64,000 nt of DNA, from NCBI RefSeq assembly GCF_004217145.1, contig NZ_SHKR01000013.1:496001-560000 (forward strand), given 5' to 3'. This document shows, one piece after another, positions 34,399 to 43,665 of this stretch. The notes under the pieces are model-generated. The model worked only from the letters and a program-made list of their open reading frames with translations, was not told the origin of the DNA and ran no database searches. Position numbers and translations under genes: made by a program. This DNA is from Kribbella rubisoli. GTDB lineage: Bacteria > Actinomycetota > Actinomycetes > Propionibacteriales > Kribbellaceae. Numbering within the stretch: position 1 is the first letter of the stretch; every line of letters starts with the position of its first letter.

Positions 34399-34415
34399 GA
34401 AATCGATACGATTTC
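34399..34415. promoter_or_regulatory. LysR-type inverted repeat overlapping the lysR -10
   Basis: GAAATCG-ATA-CGATTTC is a perfect 7-bp inverted repeat. A TACGAT hexamer inside it (34407-34412) ends 6 nt before the LysR gene's ATG, giving a leaderless autoregulated promoter that also faces the MFS gene. Confidence 0.6.
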
Positions 34416-34418
34416 AGT

Positions 34419-35306
34419 ATGCATGTCGAGGATCTGCGGTGGTTCGCCGTACTCGCGGAGACCGAGCACCTGACCGAGGCGGCGGCTGCGCTGGGGACCA
34501 GCCAGCCGAATCTGTCCCGGTCGCTGCAGCGGGTCGAGCGAGCGTTCGGGGTGGCGTTGTTCGAGCGGGAACGCCGCGGCGTGCGGCTGAATCCGTACGG
34601 CCGGCTCGTGCTCGAGGCCGCGCGAGCCGGGACGGCTGCGGTCGACACCGCTCGTCGGCGCATTGATGCGCTCGTCGACCCGGAGTCCGGGACTGTGCGG
34701 CTGGCGTTCCTGCACTCGGTCGCGACCAGTCTGATGCCGGACCTGCTGAAGGCGTTCCGCGCGGACGCGCCAAATATCGAGTTCGCGCTGCGGCAGGAGC
34801 CGGCGCACGACATCGTCCAGGACCTCGAGACCGGTGAGGCCGAGATCGCGATCATCGCGCCCCGGCCGGACCCCGAGCACTTCGGCTGGCATCTGCTGGA
34901 GCGGCAGCGGCTGTGCCTGCACGTGCCGCCCGGGCACGCTCTGGCTTCTCGGCATCGGGTCGAGCTGGAAGAGGTCCGGGACGAGCCGTTCGTCGCTCTG
35001 CAGCCCGGCTTCGGCTTCCAGCGGGTGACGGACCGGTTGTGCCAGGCCGCGGGGTTCACTCCGCGGTTCGCGTTCCAGGCGACCGACCTCGCCACGATCG
35101 ACAGCCTGGTCGGTGCGGGCCTCGGCGTGGCGATCCTGCCGGCCGGTGCGGTCCGCGGGAACGACAGCGGCGCGGTGTCTGTCCCGCTGGCCGGCGTACA
35201 GGCCCGTCGGGAGATCGGGATGGCGTGGCGGCTGAGTACGCCGCTGACGCCTGCAGCGGAGCGTTTCCGGACGTTCGTCCGATCCCGGAAGGTCACGTCC
35301 AGCTGA
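34419..35306 (+). CDS. LysR-family transcriptional regulator
   Basis: 295 residues. N-terminal winged helix MHVEDLRWFAVLAETEHL, then EAAAALGTSQPNLSRSLQRV, and a C-terminal periplasmic-binding-protein-like effector domain (VRLAFLHSVATSLMPDLLKA). It probably controls itself and the divergent MFS exporter through the repeat at its start. No ribosome-binding site. Confidence 0.93.
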   Translation: MHVEDLRWFAVLAETEHLTEAAAALGTSQPNLSRSLQRVERAFGVALFERERRGVRLNPYGRLVLEAARAGTAAVDTARRRIDALVDPESGTVRLAFLHSVATSLMPDLLKAFRADAPNIEFALRQEPAHDIVQDLETGEAEIAIIAPRPDPEHFGWHLLERQRLCLHVPPGHALASRHRVELEEVRDEPFVALQPGFGFQRVTDRLCQAAGFTPRFAFQATDLATIDSLVGAGLGVAILPAGAVRGNDSGAVSVPLAGVQARREIGMAWRLSTPLTPAAERFRTFVRSRKVTSS

Positions 35307-35394
35307 CTGTTATGACAACGACTTCCGTAGCGTTCGTCCAATTTTCCAGGTGTCGACTTGCAGTGAGAGGCCTTTCCACCGCACTCTTTCCTGC

Positions 35395-36198
35395 GTGAGG
35401 AAGCGCCTGGGTTCGTTCCGACCGAGTCGCCGGCTGCTGTTCGCAGCTGGGACGGCGGCGGCTGCGTCGACGGTTGCGGCGGCGTCTGCGACCTCCGCAG
35501 CCTCTGCGGCTGAGGCGGTCCCGGTCTCCCCGCAGTCAGAGACCGACGGCGCGACCGGACTGGCCTATCTGGGCAACTACGGCTCCGGTGTGCTTGGCGC
35601 CTGGGAGCGCCAGGCCCGTGCGATCTCGAACGAGGCGCAGATCCGCCGGACGCGTGAGAACGACGGCGTGTTCATGTTCGGCGACAGCATCGGCGTCCAG
35701 GACGGACCGGCGCTGGCCCGCCAGTTGGCCCAGCTCGGCATCATGACCGCTGTGCACAACTGGGCCGGTCGCCCGGTGACCCCCGCGGTCGACGCGCTGG
35801 ACACCTGGGCCCAGGACTACGGCCTGCCGCACCGGATCCTGATGTCGGTCGGCTCCAACGACATCTTCACGCCGCCCGCGGTCGCCGCGCAGGTCGACCG
35901 GACCATGCAGATCGCCGGCCCGGAGCGGACCGTCTACTGGGTCAACGTCCAGGCCGCCCGCACCGCGTTCATCCCGGAGATCAAGGTCGCCGACCAGCGC
36001 AACAGCGCGTGGATCAACCTGCAGCTCGCCGAGGCGGCGCGCCAGCACGAGAACCTGCGCATCATTCATTGGGCCGAGCACCTGGCGTCCAGCCCGAACC
36101 GGCTGGCCCGCTATCTCCGCGACGGCCTGCACCCGTCGATCCCGCTCGGGCGGAACGCCCGCAACGGCCTGATCATCGAAGCGATCAAGGCCGGCTGA
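35395..36198 (+). CDS. Secreted SGNH/GDSL-type hydrolase
   Basis: 267 residues from GTG 35395. The N-terminus (FRPSRRLLFAAGTAAAASTV) is a Tat-like signal with twin Arg and an Ala-rich hydrophobic stretch ending near ASAAEA. Block I FMFGDSIGVQ has the nucleophile Ser; block III is SVGSNDIF; block V DGLHPS has Asp and His. A secreted esterase or lipase; the substrate is unknown. Confidence 0.83.
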   Translation: MRKRLGSFRPSRRLLFAAGTAAAASTVAAASATSAASAAEAVPVSPQSETDGATGLAYLGNYGSGVLGAWERQARAISNEAQIRRTRENDGVFMFGDSIGVQDGPALARQLAQLGIMTAVHNWAGRPVTPAVDALDTWAQDYGLPHRILMSVGSNDIFTPPAVAAQVDRTMQIAGPERTVYWVNVQAARTAFIPEIKVADQRNSAWINLQLAEAARQHENLRIIHWAEHLASSPNRLARYLRDGLHPSIPLGRNARNGLIIEAIKAG

Positions 36199-36233
36199 GC
36201 GCGGCTCGTCGCCGCACCCAGCCGGACCCTGTC

Positions 36234-37778
36234 TCAGAAGCCCGCGGTGATGCGGGTGAAGTCCCAGTCGCCCTGGGCGATGCCGCTGCAGTTCGACACC
36301 ACACCGCCGCCGGCGCAACCGCGGTCGCGGTTGACCGACCAGAACGCCAGCCGGCCGAGCCCGTTGCTCTTGGCCCAGTTGGTGATGTTCTGCCAGGTCG
36401 CGGTCGTCGTCATCTCCTGCTGGTCGGACAGACCGTTCATGCCGGAGATGCCCTGGTGCGCGTACGCCTCCGCGGTGGACCAGCCGAAGGTGGACTTGAG
36501 CTTGTTGTTCAGGCCCTGGGACGCGCCGACCGTGTCGTTGTAGATGTTCGAGCTGCCGAAGTCGAACGGCATCAGCGTGAAGATGTCGATGTTCGCGCCG
36601 AGTGCCTTGGACTGGTCGATCAGCCGGTTGCCGTAGTACGTCGGACCGGTCGTCGACGTACCGAACGTGACGATGGTCTGGATACCCGGGTTGTTCTGCT
36701 TGACGATCTTGAGCGCGGTCAGGATGCGGTCCTGCACGGCCTCGTTCTCGAACTCGTCGGAGTTCTCGATGTCGATGTCGATCGCCTTCAGGTTGTAGGC
36801 GTTGATGACCTGCTGGTACGCACCGGCCAGCGCCTCGGGAGTGCTGCAGTTCGGGCCGAGCTTGTTGCCGCTCCAGCCGCCGAACGACGGTACGACGTCA
36901 CCGCCACCGGCCCGGATCGCCGCGATCGCGCTGGCATCGGCACCGCCTTGGAGCGGCCGGGTGCTGTCCCAGGCCGGGCTGCAGCCGCCGCCGGACAGGA
37001 CGAACGCCATGGTGAACCACTTGATCCCAGTGGCGTTCATCACGGTCGACGGGCTCGGCGGGTCACCCCAGCCCATGTAGAGGTACGGCGCGGCCTGCTT
37101 GGTGCCGGTGTTGCCGCCACCGGTGCCTGTGGTGACCGAGACGGAGTTGCTCTTCGGTCCCTCACCGGCGCTGTTGGATGCGCTCACCTGGTACGAGTAC
37201 GACGTGTTCGCGCTGAGCCCGGAGTCCGTGTAGGGCGTGCCGCTGGGCGAGCCGACTTTCGAGCCGTTGCGGTACACGTTGTAGCTCGTGGCGCCTGATG
37301 ACGCGGACCAGGACAAGTTGACCGACGTGCCTGACGCCGTACCCGAGAGGCCTGTGGGTGCACCTGGTGCGGTGCCGCCACCGCCGCCCGAGCAGGAGCC
37401 GCCGTTCAACCGGCAGGACGCGACGCCGGCGAAGTTGCCCGGGCTGCCGTTGAAGCCGAAGCTGACGCTTGCGCCGGGCGCGAGCGGTCCGGCCCAGCTC
37501 GGCGGGGTGAACGTGTGGGTCTGTCCGCTGCTGGTGTGGTTGGCGTCCCAGGTGCTGGTGACGGTGTACCCGGACGGGAAGTCGAGCGCGACCGACCAGG
37601 TGCTGAGGGAGCTGGTGGTGCCGTTGGTGACAGTCACCTTGCCCTCGAAGCCGCTGCCCCAGTCGGACACTTTGGTGAAGGTGGCAGAGACTCCTGCCGC
37701 GCTGGCCGCCTGTGCGGTCAGCAGAGCGATGACCACGGCCGAGATGGCCGCTATCGCCAGGGTGATACGTCGTTTCAT
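36234..37778 (-). CDS. Secreted GH18 chitinase with CBM2 and Fn3 domains
   Basis: 514 residues. Sec signal (AQAASAAGVS), a CBM2-type cellulose/chitin-binding module (~28-130, VSDWGSGFEGKVTVTNG and PLAPGASVSFGFNGSPGNF), a Gly-rich linker, a fibronectin-III domain (GAPTGLSGTASGTSVNLSWS), then a GH18 barrel whose catalytic motif reads KAIDIDIEN, with the terminal Glu as proton donor. The shorter barrel resembles ChiC/ChiD-type enzymes. Second gene of a chitinase operon; GGAG precedes ATG. Confidence 0.9.
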   Translation of the reverse strand: MKRRITLAIAAISAVVIALLTAQAASAAGVSATFTKVSDWGSGFEGKVTVTNGTTSSLSTWSVALDFPSGYTVTSTWDANHTSSGQTHTFTPPSWAGPLAPGASVSFGFNGSPGNFAGVASCRLNGGSCSGGGGGTAPGAPTGLSGTASGTSVNLSWSASSGATSYNVYRNGSKVGSPSGTPYTDSGLSANTSYSYQVSASNSAGEGPKSNSVSVTTGTGGGNTGTKQAAPYLYMGWGDPPSPSTVMNATGIKWFTMAFVLSGGGCSPAWDSTRPLQGGADASAIAAIRAGGGDVVPSFGGWSGNKLGPNCSTPEALAGAYQQVINAYNLKAIDIDIENSDEFENEAVQDRILTALKIVKQNNPGIQTIVTFGTSTTGPTYYGNRLIDQSKALGANIDIFTLMPFDFGSSNIYNDTVGASQGLNNKLKSTFGWSTAEAYAHQGISGMNGLSDQQEMTTTATWQNITNWAKSNGLGRLAFWSVNRDRGCAGGGVVSNCSGIAQGDWDFTRITAGF

Positions 37779-37808
37779 GATGCTCCGATCAGTTGGGGCG
37801 GTACGTGA

Positions 37809-39557
37809 TCAGACCTGGCCCCAGAGTGCGGGGACGTTCGGCGGCTCCCAGCCGGTCAGGGATGTGTGGCCCTGGATGCACCTGTAGGTGACGCCGTTGT
37901 AGGTCACCAGCGCACCTGTTGCGTACGTCGTGTTCGGCGCCCACGGAGTGGCCGATGTGGGCGGCGTCGTCGGCGGGGTGGTGGGAGGCGTGGTCGGGGG
38001 AGTTGTGGGTGGCGTGGTCGGCGGCGTGGTCGGCGGGGTGGTCGGCGGGGTGGTCGGCGGGGTGGTGGGAGGCGTCGTCGGAGGGCCGCTGCAGCCGGCG
38101 GTGTCGGCGTTGACCGAGTCGACCACGTTGTTGAACAGGGTCACGCCCGGGTCGAGTGCCTCGAGGGAGTACATCATCGCGCCGGCCAGACCGTTGCAGT
38201 GCTGGTAATCGGCCTTGGCCTTGATCGACCGGGCGTTGTCACCGGACCAGAACGTGCCGTTGCTGTAGAACCACGAGGACTTCGTCGCGTCGTCGAAGTA
38301 CGTCGATGACGGGTTGTCGACGAAGCCGGTGAGCTCCTTGTAGAACGAGACACCTGGCACGTTGCCGCTCAGCGCATGTCCGTCGGCCGGTCCGGTCGCG
38401 GTCTGGTACTTGCCGTTGGCTGTGGCCGGCACACCCTTCCATCCCCTGTAATAGAAGGGGTATCCGATGCTCAGCTTGTTCGCCGGGAACCCACCGGGGA
38501 TGCCGTACGCCGAGTCGCCGGTCGTCCACGCCTTCACCGCAGCGTCGACGGAGTACTTGCCCTGACCCGGTGGGATCGGGTTGCTCGGGTCGTTCGGCGC
38601 TGTGTAGAGCGGGTCCTGGAAGTTCGTCGGCCCGGTGGCTTCCCAGCCGCCGTGCATGTCGTACGTCATCACGTTGTTGTAGTCGAGGTACTGGCCGATC
38701 TTGTTGGTCTCGATCGTCGCGATCTTGTCCTGGCCGGCCGGAGTGGCGGCGGTCAGGTAGTACCGCTTGCCGGTCTGGCTGCCGTACGCATTGAGCTGGC
38801 TGCGGAACTCGGCCAGCAACAACGTGAAGTTCTGCTTGTCGGCAGCGCTGTAGTGGTTGCCGACGTGACCGTTCGGCGAGCCCGGGTACTCCCAGTCGAT
38901 GTCGACACCGTCGAAGATGCCTGCTGCAGAACCAGCGCCGCCGAACCCGTCGATGACCGGCAGGTCGCCCTTGAGGAACATGTTCACGCAGGAGCTCACC
39001 AACGCCTTGCGCTTGGCGTCGGTGGAGGCGGCGTCGGAGAAGTACTTCGAGTAGGTCCAGCCGCCGATCGAGATCAGGATCTTCAGGTTCGGGTACTTCG
39101 CCTTGAGCTTCTTGAGCTGGTTGAAGTTGCCCTGGATCGGCTGGTTCCACACGTCTCCGACTCCGTCGACGCTGATGTCCGCGCCGTACGACTTGCCGTA
39201 GTCCGCGAACGCGTCACCCGCACCGTCGCCGGCGTTCGGGTTGTTCTCGTCCTGCGAAGCGGCCTTGTTGGCCATGAAGCAGGTGTGGTTCGTCGGATCG
39301 ATGTTCGCGAACGCGTAGTTCAGGAAGTCCAGCTTGCCGGCCGCGCCGGTCGTGATCAGGTTCTTGGGGTAGAAGCCGTTGGCGTAGATACCCCACTGGG
39401 TGAAGTACGCCGTCTTGACGCCGCCGCTGGACGCCTGCGCTGTGGTCGCGGCGTTGGCGGTGGTGGCGTCCTGGCCGGCGAGCGAGACGCCGGCGGCGGT
39501 GAGCAGAGCGGTGGCCGCGACAGCTGAGGTGGCGGCAAGCATGCGTAATCGACTCAT
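37809..39557 (-). CDS. Secreted GH18 chitinase with Thr/Pro linker and C-terminal CBM5/12
   Basis: 582 residues. Signal peptide (1-~27, ending SLAGQ), then a GH18 barrel (KTAYFTQWGIYANGFYPKNL) with catalytic DGVDIDWEYP, an 11-unit PPTT linker, and a C-terminal chitin-binding module (PWAPNTTYATGALVTYNG) of the CBM5/12 type with its aromatic surface. A ChiA-type chitinase. Upstream is a GGAACnnnnnnnGTTCC palindrome. It is the first gene of the operon, with 30 bp before the second chitinase. Confidence 0.93.
   Translation of the reverse strand: MSRLRMLAATSAVAATALLTAAGVSLAGQDATTANAATTAQASSGGVKTAYFTQWGIYANGFYPKNLITTGAAGKLDFLNYAFANIDPTNHTCFMANKAASQDENNPNAGDGAGDAFADYGKSYGADISVDGVGDVWNQPIQGNFNQLKKLKAKYPNLKILISIGGWTYSKYFSDAASTDAKRKALVSSCVNMFLKGDLPVIDGFGGAGSAAGIFDGVDIDWEYPGSPNGHVGNHYSAADKQNFTLLLAEFRSQLNAYGSQTGKRYYLTAATPAGQDKIATIETNKIGQYLDYNNVMTYDMHGGWEATGPTNFQDPLYTAPNDPSNPIPPGQGKYSVDAAVKAWTTGDSAYGIPGGFPANKLSIGYPFYYRGWKGVPATANGKYQTATGPADGHALSGNVPGVSFYKELTGFVDNPSSTYFDDATKSSWFYSNGTFWSGDNARSIKAKADYQHCNGLAGAMMYSLEALDPGVTLFNNVVDSVNADTAGCSGPPTTPPTTPPTTPPTTPPTTPPTTPPTTPPTTPPTTPPTTPPTSATPWAPNTTYATGALVTYNGVTYRCIQGHTSLTGWEPPNVPALWGQV
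37957..38086. repeat. 12-bp tandem repeat encoding the PPTT linker
   Basis: About ten imperfect copies of a 12-bp unit (GGCGGCGTGGTC and variants), giving (PPTT)n between the GH18 and CBM domains. Copy number is likely to vary between strains. Confidence 0.85.
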
Positions 39558-39622
39558 CAGAGATCCTCCGGAGCGATGGGACGGAAGCGGTCCGGTGAAA
39601 TTTAGTTAAAGACGCTTCGAAA

Positions 39623-39639
39623 GGAACCGTAACCGTTCC
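39623..39639. promoter_or_regulatory. Palindrome upstream of the chitinase operon
   Basis: GGAACCGTAACCGTTCC matches its own reverse complement at 14 of 17 positions, about 65 bp before the chitinase start and 120 bp before ssd. It looks like an operator for a LacI- or GntR-type regulator. Confidence 0.45.
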
Positions 39640-39762
39640 CGGCTAGTTGGTCGCCGCCTCGTCGTGGCGGGTTCCCGCTGCTGACGGAAACCCGACAATG
39701 CTTTGTCCACAGGGATTCCACTCGCGTGCCCGAAGCGGGCCGAACAACGGCATCTTCTTGGC

Positions 39763-40839
39763 ATGGACACGAAATCACCAACCACCTCGGTGCTCATGGC
39801 AACTACCAACGAAGCCCTGCTCGACGATCTGTTGCGGTTGGCTGCGGCCGCTTCTGTCACGCCCCTGGTCGAGCCGGACCTGCACGGCCTCCGGCGCAAC
39901 TGGCAGACCTGCTCGCTGGTTGTGATCGGCCGCGACCTGGCCGAGCCGTTGGCCCGCCTCCAGCCGGCCCAACGACCAGGAGTCGTCGTGGTCGGCTCGG
40001 CCCTCGACGGCGACGACCTCTACCGCTGCGCCTTCGATGTTGGCGCTGATGTGGTGTGCCGGCTGCCTGACGACGAGTCCTTGCTCGCCGGCAAACTGGC
40101 CGACGCCCTGGACGGTGTGAATCGCAAGGCCGTCACGCTGGCCTTCGTCGGCGGCTGCGGGGGAGCGGGAGCCACCACGCTCGCCGCTGCGGTCGCGGTT
40201 CTTGGCAATCGGCGCGGATTCCGGACGATGCTCATCGACGGCGATCCACTCGGCGGCGGCATAGAGCTTGCCCTAGGCATCGAACGCGATCCCGGCGACC
40301 GCTGGCCGAAGTTGTTGAACGCTTCGGGTCGCGTCAGTGCAGCGGCCCTTCGCTCTGCGCTGCCATCCGTCGACGGCCTCGCCGTACTGTCCTGGGATCA
40401 GTCCGACGTCACCGTGCTTCCCCCGGACACCATGAGCTCGGTCATCGGCGCCGCCCAACGCAGCAACGACCTCGTCGTCCTGGATCTACCGCGCCGGGCC
40501 GATCCGACTGTCGAGGAAGGTTTCATCCGCTCCACCGCGACCCTCCTCGTCGTCCCCTGCGACGTCCGCTCTGTCGCGGCCGCGAAGCGCCTCTCCGGCC
40601 CTCTCCGCTCCGTCGCCGGCGACCTCCGCGTAGTAGCCCGCAGCACCCGCCCCGCCCTGTCACCTGCTGACGTCTCCACCCATCTCTCCTTGCCCTTAGC
40701 AACAAAACTGGGCATCGACCGCACCCTCCCAGCCGCTATGGATCAGGGCCGCTTTACCCCCAGTCCCCGAAGCCCTCTAGGCCGAGCCGCCACCACCCTC
40801 TTGAACCTCTTCGACCTGGCCGACCCGGCAGCGGCATGA
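39763..40839 (+). CDS. ssd: Septum site-determining / CpaE-like protein
   Basis: 358 residues from ATG 39763, the family-like start. The N-terminal ~110 residues are a degenerate receiver-like domain; from ~125 there is a MinD/ParA-like ATPase fold with deviant Walker A GGCGGAGATTLAAA and LIDGDPLGGG (Walker A' and B region). In the family it sits upstream of tadA and helps place the pilus or septum machinery. ATGA overlap with tadA. Confidence 0.87.
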   Translation: MDTKSPTTSVLMATTNEALLDDLLRLAAAASVTPLVEPDLHGLRRNWQTCSLVVIGRDLAEPLARLQPAQRPGVVVVGSALDGDDLYRCAFDVGADVVCRLPDDESLLAGKLADALDGVNRKAVTLAFVGGCGGAGATTLAAAVAVLGNRRGFRTMLIDGDPLGGGIELALGIERDPGDRWPKLLNASGRVSAAALRSALPSVDGLAVLSWDQSDVTVLPPDTMSSVIGAAQRSNDLVVLDLPRRADPTVEEGFIRSTATLLVVPCDVRSVAAAKRLSGPLRSVAGDLRVVARSTRPALSPADVSTHLSLPLATKLGIDRTLPAAMDQGRFTPSPRSPLGRAATTLLNLFDLADPAAA

Positions 40840-42053
40840 GCGCAGCCCCCGTCCTACCTATCCGAGTTGGTGATTCTGTGACTACCGCAGTCGTCCCCGC
40901 CGACCTGCTCGACCGCGTCCGCGGCACGCTGGCGGTCACCGGCGCAGAGCCCACACCTGTCCAGGTAGCGGCAGCCCTCCGCGCCGACGGCACCATCTGC
41001 GGCGACGCCATGGTCCTCGCCGTCGTCACGGCCCTCCGCCGCGAAGCTCTGGGCGCCGGCCCACTCGACAGCCTCCTGGCCGAGCCAGGCGTAACCGACA
41101 TCCTCGTGAACGGGCCCGACGAGGTCTACATCGACCGCGGCAGAGGCCTCGAGTTCGTAGCCATCCGCACCGGCGACGAACCCGCCATCCGCCGCCTGGC
41201 CACCAGGCTCGCCGCCGCAGCCGGCCGCCGCCTCGACGACTCCACGCCGTACGTCGACGTCCGCCTCTCCGACGGCACCCGCTTCCACGCCGTACTCGCC
41301 CCGATCGCCGCCCCAGGCACCTGCCTGTCGCTCCGCGTCCCCTCCCGCAAGGTCTTCACCCTCGACGACCTCGTAGCCGCCGGTGCACTCCCGCGAGCCG
41401 GTGTGACAATCCTCCGCGACCTCCTCGGCTCTCGCCTGGCGTTCCTCATCAGCGGCGGCACCGGCACCGGAAAGACAACCCTCCTCAGCTCCCTGCTCTC
41501 CTTGGCCGACCCGTCCGAACGCCTGGTGCTGGTAGAAGACGCCAGCGAGCTCCGACCCGACCACCCACACGTAGTCCGCCTGGAAGCCCGCCCGCCCAAC
41601 GTAGAAGGCACCGGAGAGATCTCCCTCCGAGACCTGGTCCGCCAGGCCCTCCGCATGCGTCCAGACCGTTTGGTAGTAGGCGAGGTCCGCGGACCCGAAG
41701 TCGTAGACCTCTTGATCGCGTTGAACACCGGCCACGAAGGCGGCTGCGGCACCATCCACGCGAACTCGGCCGCCGACGTGCCTGCTCGTCTCGAAGCGCT
41801 CGGTGCCCTGGCCGGGCTCACCCGAGAAGCCATCCACAGCCAAATCACCTCAGCCCTACACGCTGTGATCCACCTGACCCGAACCCCCACCGGCCACCGC
41901 CGAATAGCCGAGATCCACACCTTCACCGCTCATCCCAACGGCCCTCCAACCACCCACCCCGCCGTCACCTTCCACCCCGACAACACCCTCACCCTCCACC
42001 CACCCGCCGACCTCTTCACCAAGCTCCCCGCGACTGCGGTGGATGCGGCATGA
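40836..42053 (+). CDS. tadA: TadA-family secretion ATPase
   Basis: 405 residues. N-terminal domain with LLAEPGVTDILVNGPDEVYID, a signature of TadA/CpaF. Walker A is GGTGTGKTTLL, the Asp box LVEDASELRP, Walker B DRLVVGEVRG, and the His box GCGTIHANSA. It is the hexameric ATPase that drives assembly of Flp-type pili in the cytoplasm. Coupled to ssd and tadB. Confidence 0.94.
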   Translation: MSAAPVLPIRVGDSVTTAVVPADLLDRVRGTLAVTGAEPTPVQVAAALRADGTICGDAMVLAVVTALRREALGAGPLDSLLAEPGVTDILVNGPDEVYIDRGRGLEFVAIRTGDEPAIRRLATRLAAAAGRRLDDSTPYVDVRLSDGTRFHAVLAPIAAPGTCLSLRVPSRKVFTLDDLVAAGALPRAGVTILRDLLGSRLAFLISGGTGTGKTTLLSSLLSLADPSERLVLVEDASELRPDHPHVVRLEARPPNVEGTGEISLRDLVRQALRMRPDRLVVGEVRGPEVVDLLIALNTGHEGGCGTIHANSAADVPARLEALGALAGLTREAIHSQITSALHAVIHLTRTPTGHRRIAEIHTFTAHPNGPPTTHPAVTFHPDNTLTLHPPADLFTKLPATAVDAA

Positions 42054-42868
42054 CCCCAGCCTTCCTCGCCGCCGCCCTGACCCTCCTGACCTGCACGCTC
42101 GCGCTTCCACCGCCAGCCGCAGCCCTCCATCGCCTGCAAACCCACACTGGCAAGCGCCCCAACCTCACTCGCAGCCCTCTACGAATCCGGCTAACCCGAG
42201 CGGTTCTCCTGGCCCCTCCAACCGCTTTGGCCACAGCGATCCTCGGCCCTCAAGCCCTCGTCTCAATCTTCGCCATCACTGCCGTACTGATCCTGATCGC
42301 CAACCAGCGAGCCCAACACCAGCACCAGAAATCCACAGCCGCCCGCCGCACCAACATCATCGAAGCCCTGGACGTACTAGCAGCCGACCTTTCCGCCGGC
42401 CGCCCGCCCATCGCTGCCCTAGAAGGTGCAGCTTCCATCAGCCCAGACCTAGAAGTAGCTCACGCCGCAGCCAAGCTCGGCGCCGACGTCCCCACCGCCC
42501 TGATCCGAGCATCAACCAAGCCGGGCGCCACCAGTCTCCGAGCTCTGGCCGCCGCCTGGCGAGTCACCGAGGAGTCCGGCGCTGCCTTCGCCGCCCTCAC
42601 CGAACGCCTCGCCAACTCCCTCCGAGCTGACGAAGCCATCCACCGCCAAACAGAATCCAGCCTCGCCGGCGCCCGCTCCACCGCCCGAATCCTCGCCATC
42701 CTCCCCGCCTTCGGCATAGCCCTCGGCTATGCACTGGGCGCCCATCCCCTCACCTTCCTCACCGCCACTCCACCCGGCTGGCTCTGCCTAGCAGCAGGCC
42801 TGGCCCTCACTACCGCAGGCCTCCACTGGACCACCCGCCTCTCACGACCCGAAGCTCCGCATGTCTGA
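42050..42868 (+). CDS. tadB: TadB-like inner-membrane platform protein
   Basis: 272 residues with membrane helices near the N-terminus and a pair at the C-terminus (ILAILPAFGIALGYALG), and a conserved cytoplasmic helical domain (EESGAAFAALTERLANSLRAD) typical of type II secretion F-domain proteins. Overlaps tadA and tadC by 4-8 nt. Confidence 0.87.
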   Translation: MTPAFLAAALTLLTCTLALPPPAAALHRLQTHTGKRPNLTRSPLRIRLTRAVLLAPPTALATAILGPQALVSIFAITAVLILIANQRAQHQHQKSTAARRTNIIEALDVLAADLSAGRPPIAALEGAASISPDLEVAHAAAKLGADVPTALIRASTKPGATSLRALAAAWRVTEESGAAFAALTERLANSLRADEAIHRQTESSLAGARSTARILAILPAFGIALGYALGAHPLTFLTATPPGWLCLAAGLALTTAGLHWTTRLSRPEAPHV

Positions 42869-43577
42869 AGCCTTGACCGCCGCAACGGCAGTTGCCCTAA
42901 GCACCTATCTCGCGCTCCCGCCCCGCCCTAACCTCCGCCGCCTAACCCGCCCTCAACCCCGCGGCGGCCCCCGAACCCCACCCCACCACCGCCTAGTCGC
43001 AGCCACCACAGCCCTAGGCGCCCTACTCCTCATCGGCTTTCCCTGGGGCGCGATCCCAGCAGCCATCGCCCTGTACGCCGTCCCGCGAGCCCTCGCCCGC
43101 CTGGAACCAGCCGCCACCAAACAACGCAACACCCAACTGGCCCGCGACCTCCCACTAGCCATCGACCTACTAACCGCCTGCCTCCGAGTCGGCCGCCCAC
43201 CCCAACACGCACTAGCCCTCGTAGCCGAAGCCCTCCCCGGTCCCCTGGCCGACCTCTTCACGAAGATCGCCCACCACCTTGCCCTCGGCGCCGACCCAGC
43301 CACCGCCTGGGCTCACCTACGCGCCGAGCCCGCCTGCGCCCCCATGGCCCGAGCCATCACCCGCTCGCTCCGCTCCGGCGCCCCACTGTCCAAAACCCTC
43401 GAACACCTGGCGGACGAAACCCGCCGCTCCCACCACCACACCGCCGACCAACAAGCAAGAGCCACCGAATCCCGAGCCGCCCTCCCCCTAGGCCTCTGCT
43501 TCCTTCCAGCCTTCGTCTTCCTCTCCATAGTCCCCACCATCGCCGACTCCCTGATCCCGTACGTCCTGACCCCGTAA
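42861..43577 (+). CDS. tadC: TadC-like inner-membrane platform protein
   Basis: 238 residues with hydrophobic N- and C-terminal segments and the F-domain core (LAIDLLTACLRVGRPPQHAL, LEHLADETRRSHHH), ending LCFLPAFVFLSIVPTI. With TadB it forms the platform for the pilus. Overlaps tadB by 8 nt. Confidence 0.87.
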   Translation: MSEALTAATAVALSTYLALPPRPNLRRLTRPQPRGGPRTPPHHRLVAATTALGALLLIGFPWGAIPAAIALYAVPRALARLEPAATKQRNTQLARDLPLAIDLLTACLRVGRPPQHALALVAEALPGPLADLFTKIAHHLALGADPATAWAHLRAEPACAPMARAITRSLRSGAPLSKTLEHLADETRRSHHHTADQQARATESRAALPLGLCFLPAFVFLSIVPTIADSLIPYVLTP

Positions 43578-43665
43578 TCCACAACCCCAAAAGTCCTCAA
43601 GAAAAACCCACCCAACAACGGCATGTTCTCAGCAAGCAACCCAGCCGAATCCCAGGAGATATCGA

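Noticed and set aside
33119..35341. Long minus-strand open frame across the MFS and LysR genes.
   Set aside because: High GC keeps antisense frames open; sequence is Arg/Ser/Ala-rich without domain motifs, and the MFS and LysR genes account for the region.
37930..38208. Plus-strand reading frame rich in GGVV repeats.
   Set aside because: It is the complement of the PPTT linker of the chitinase; repeat DNA leaves other frames open.
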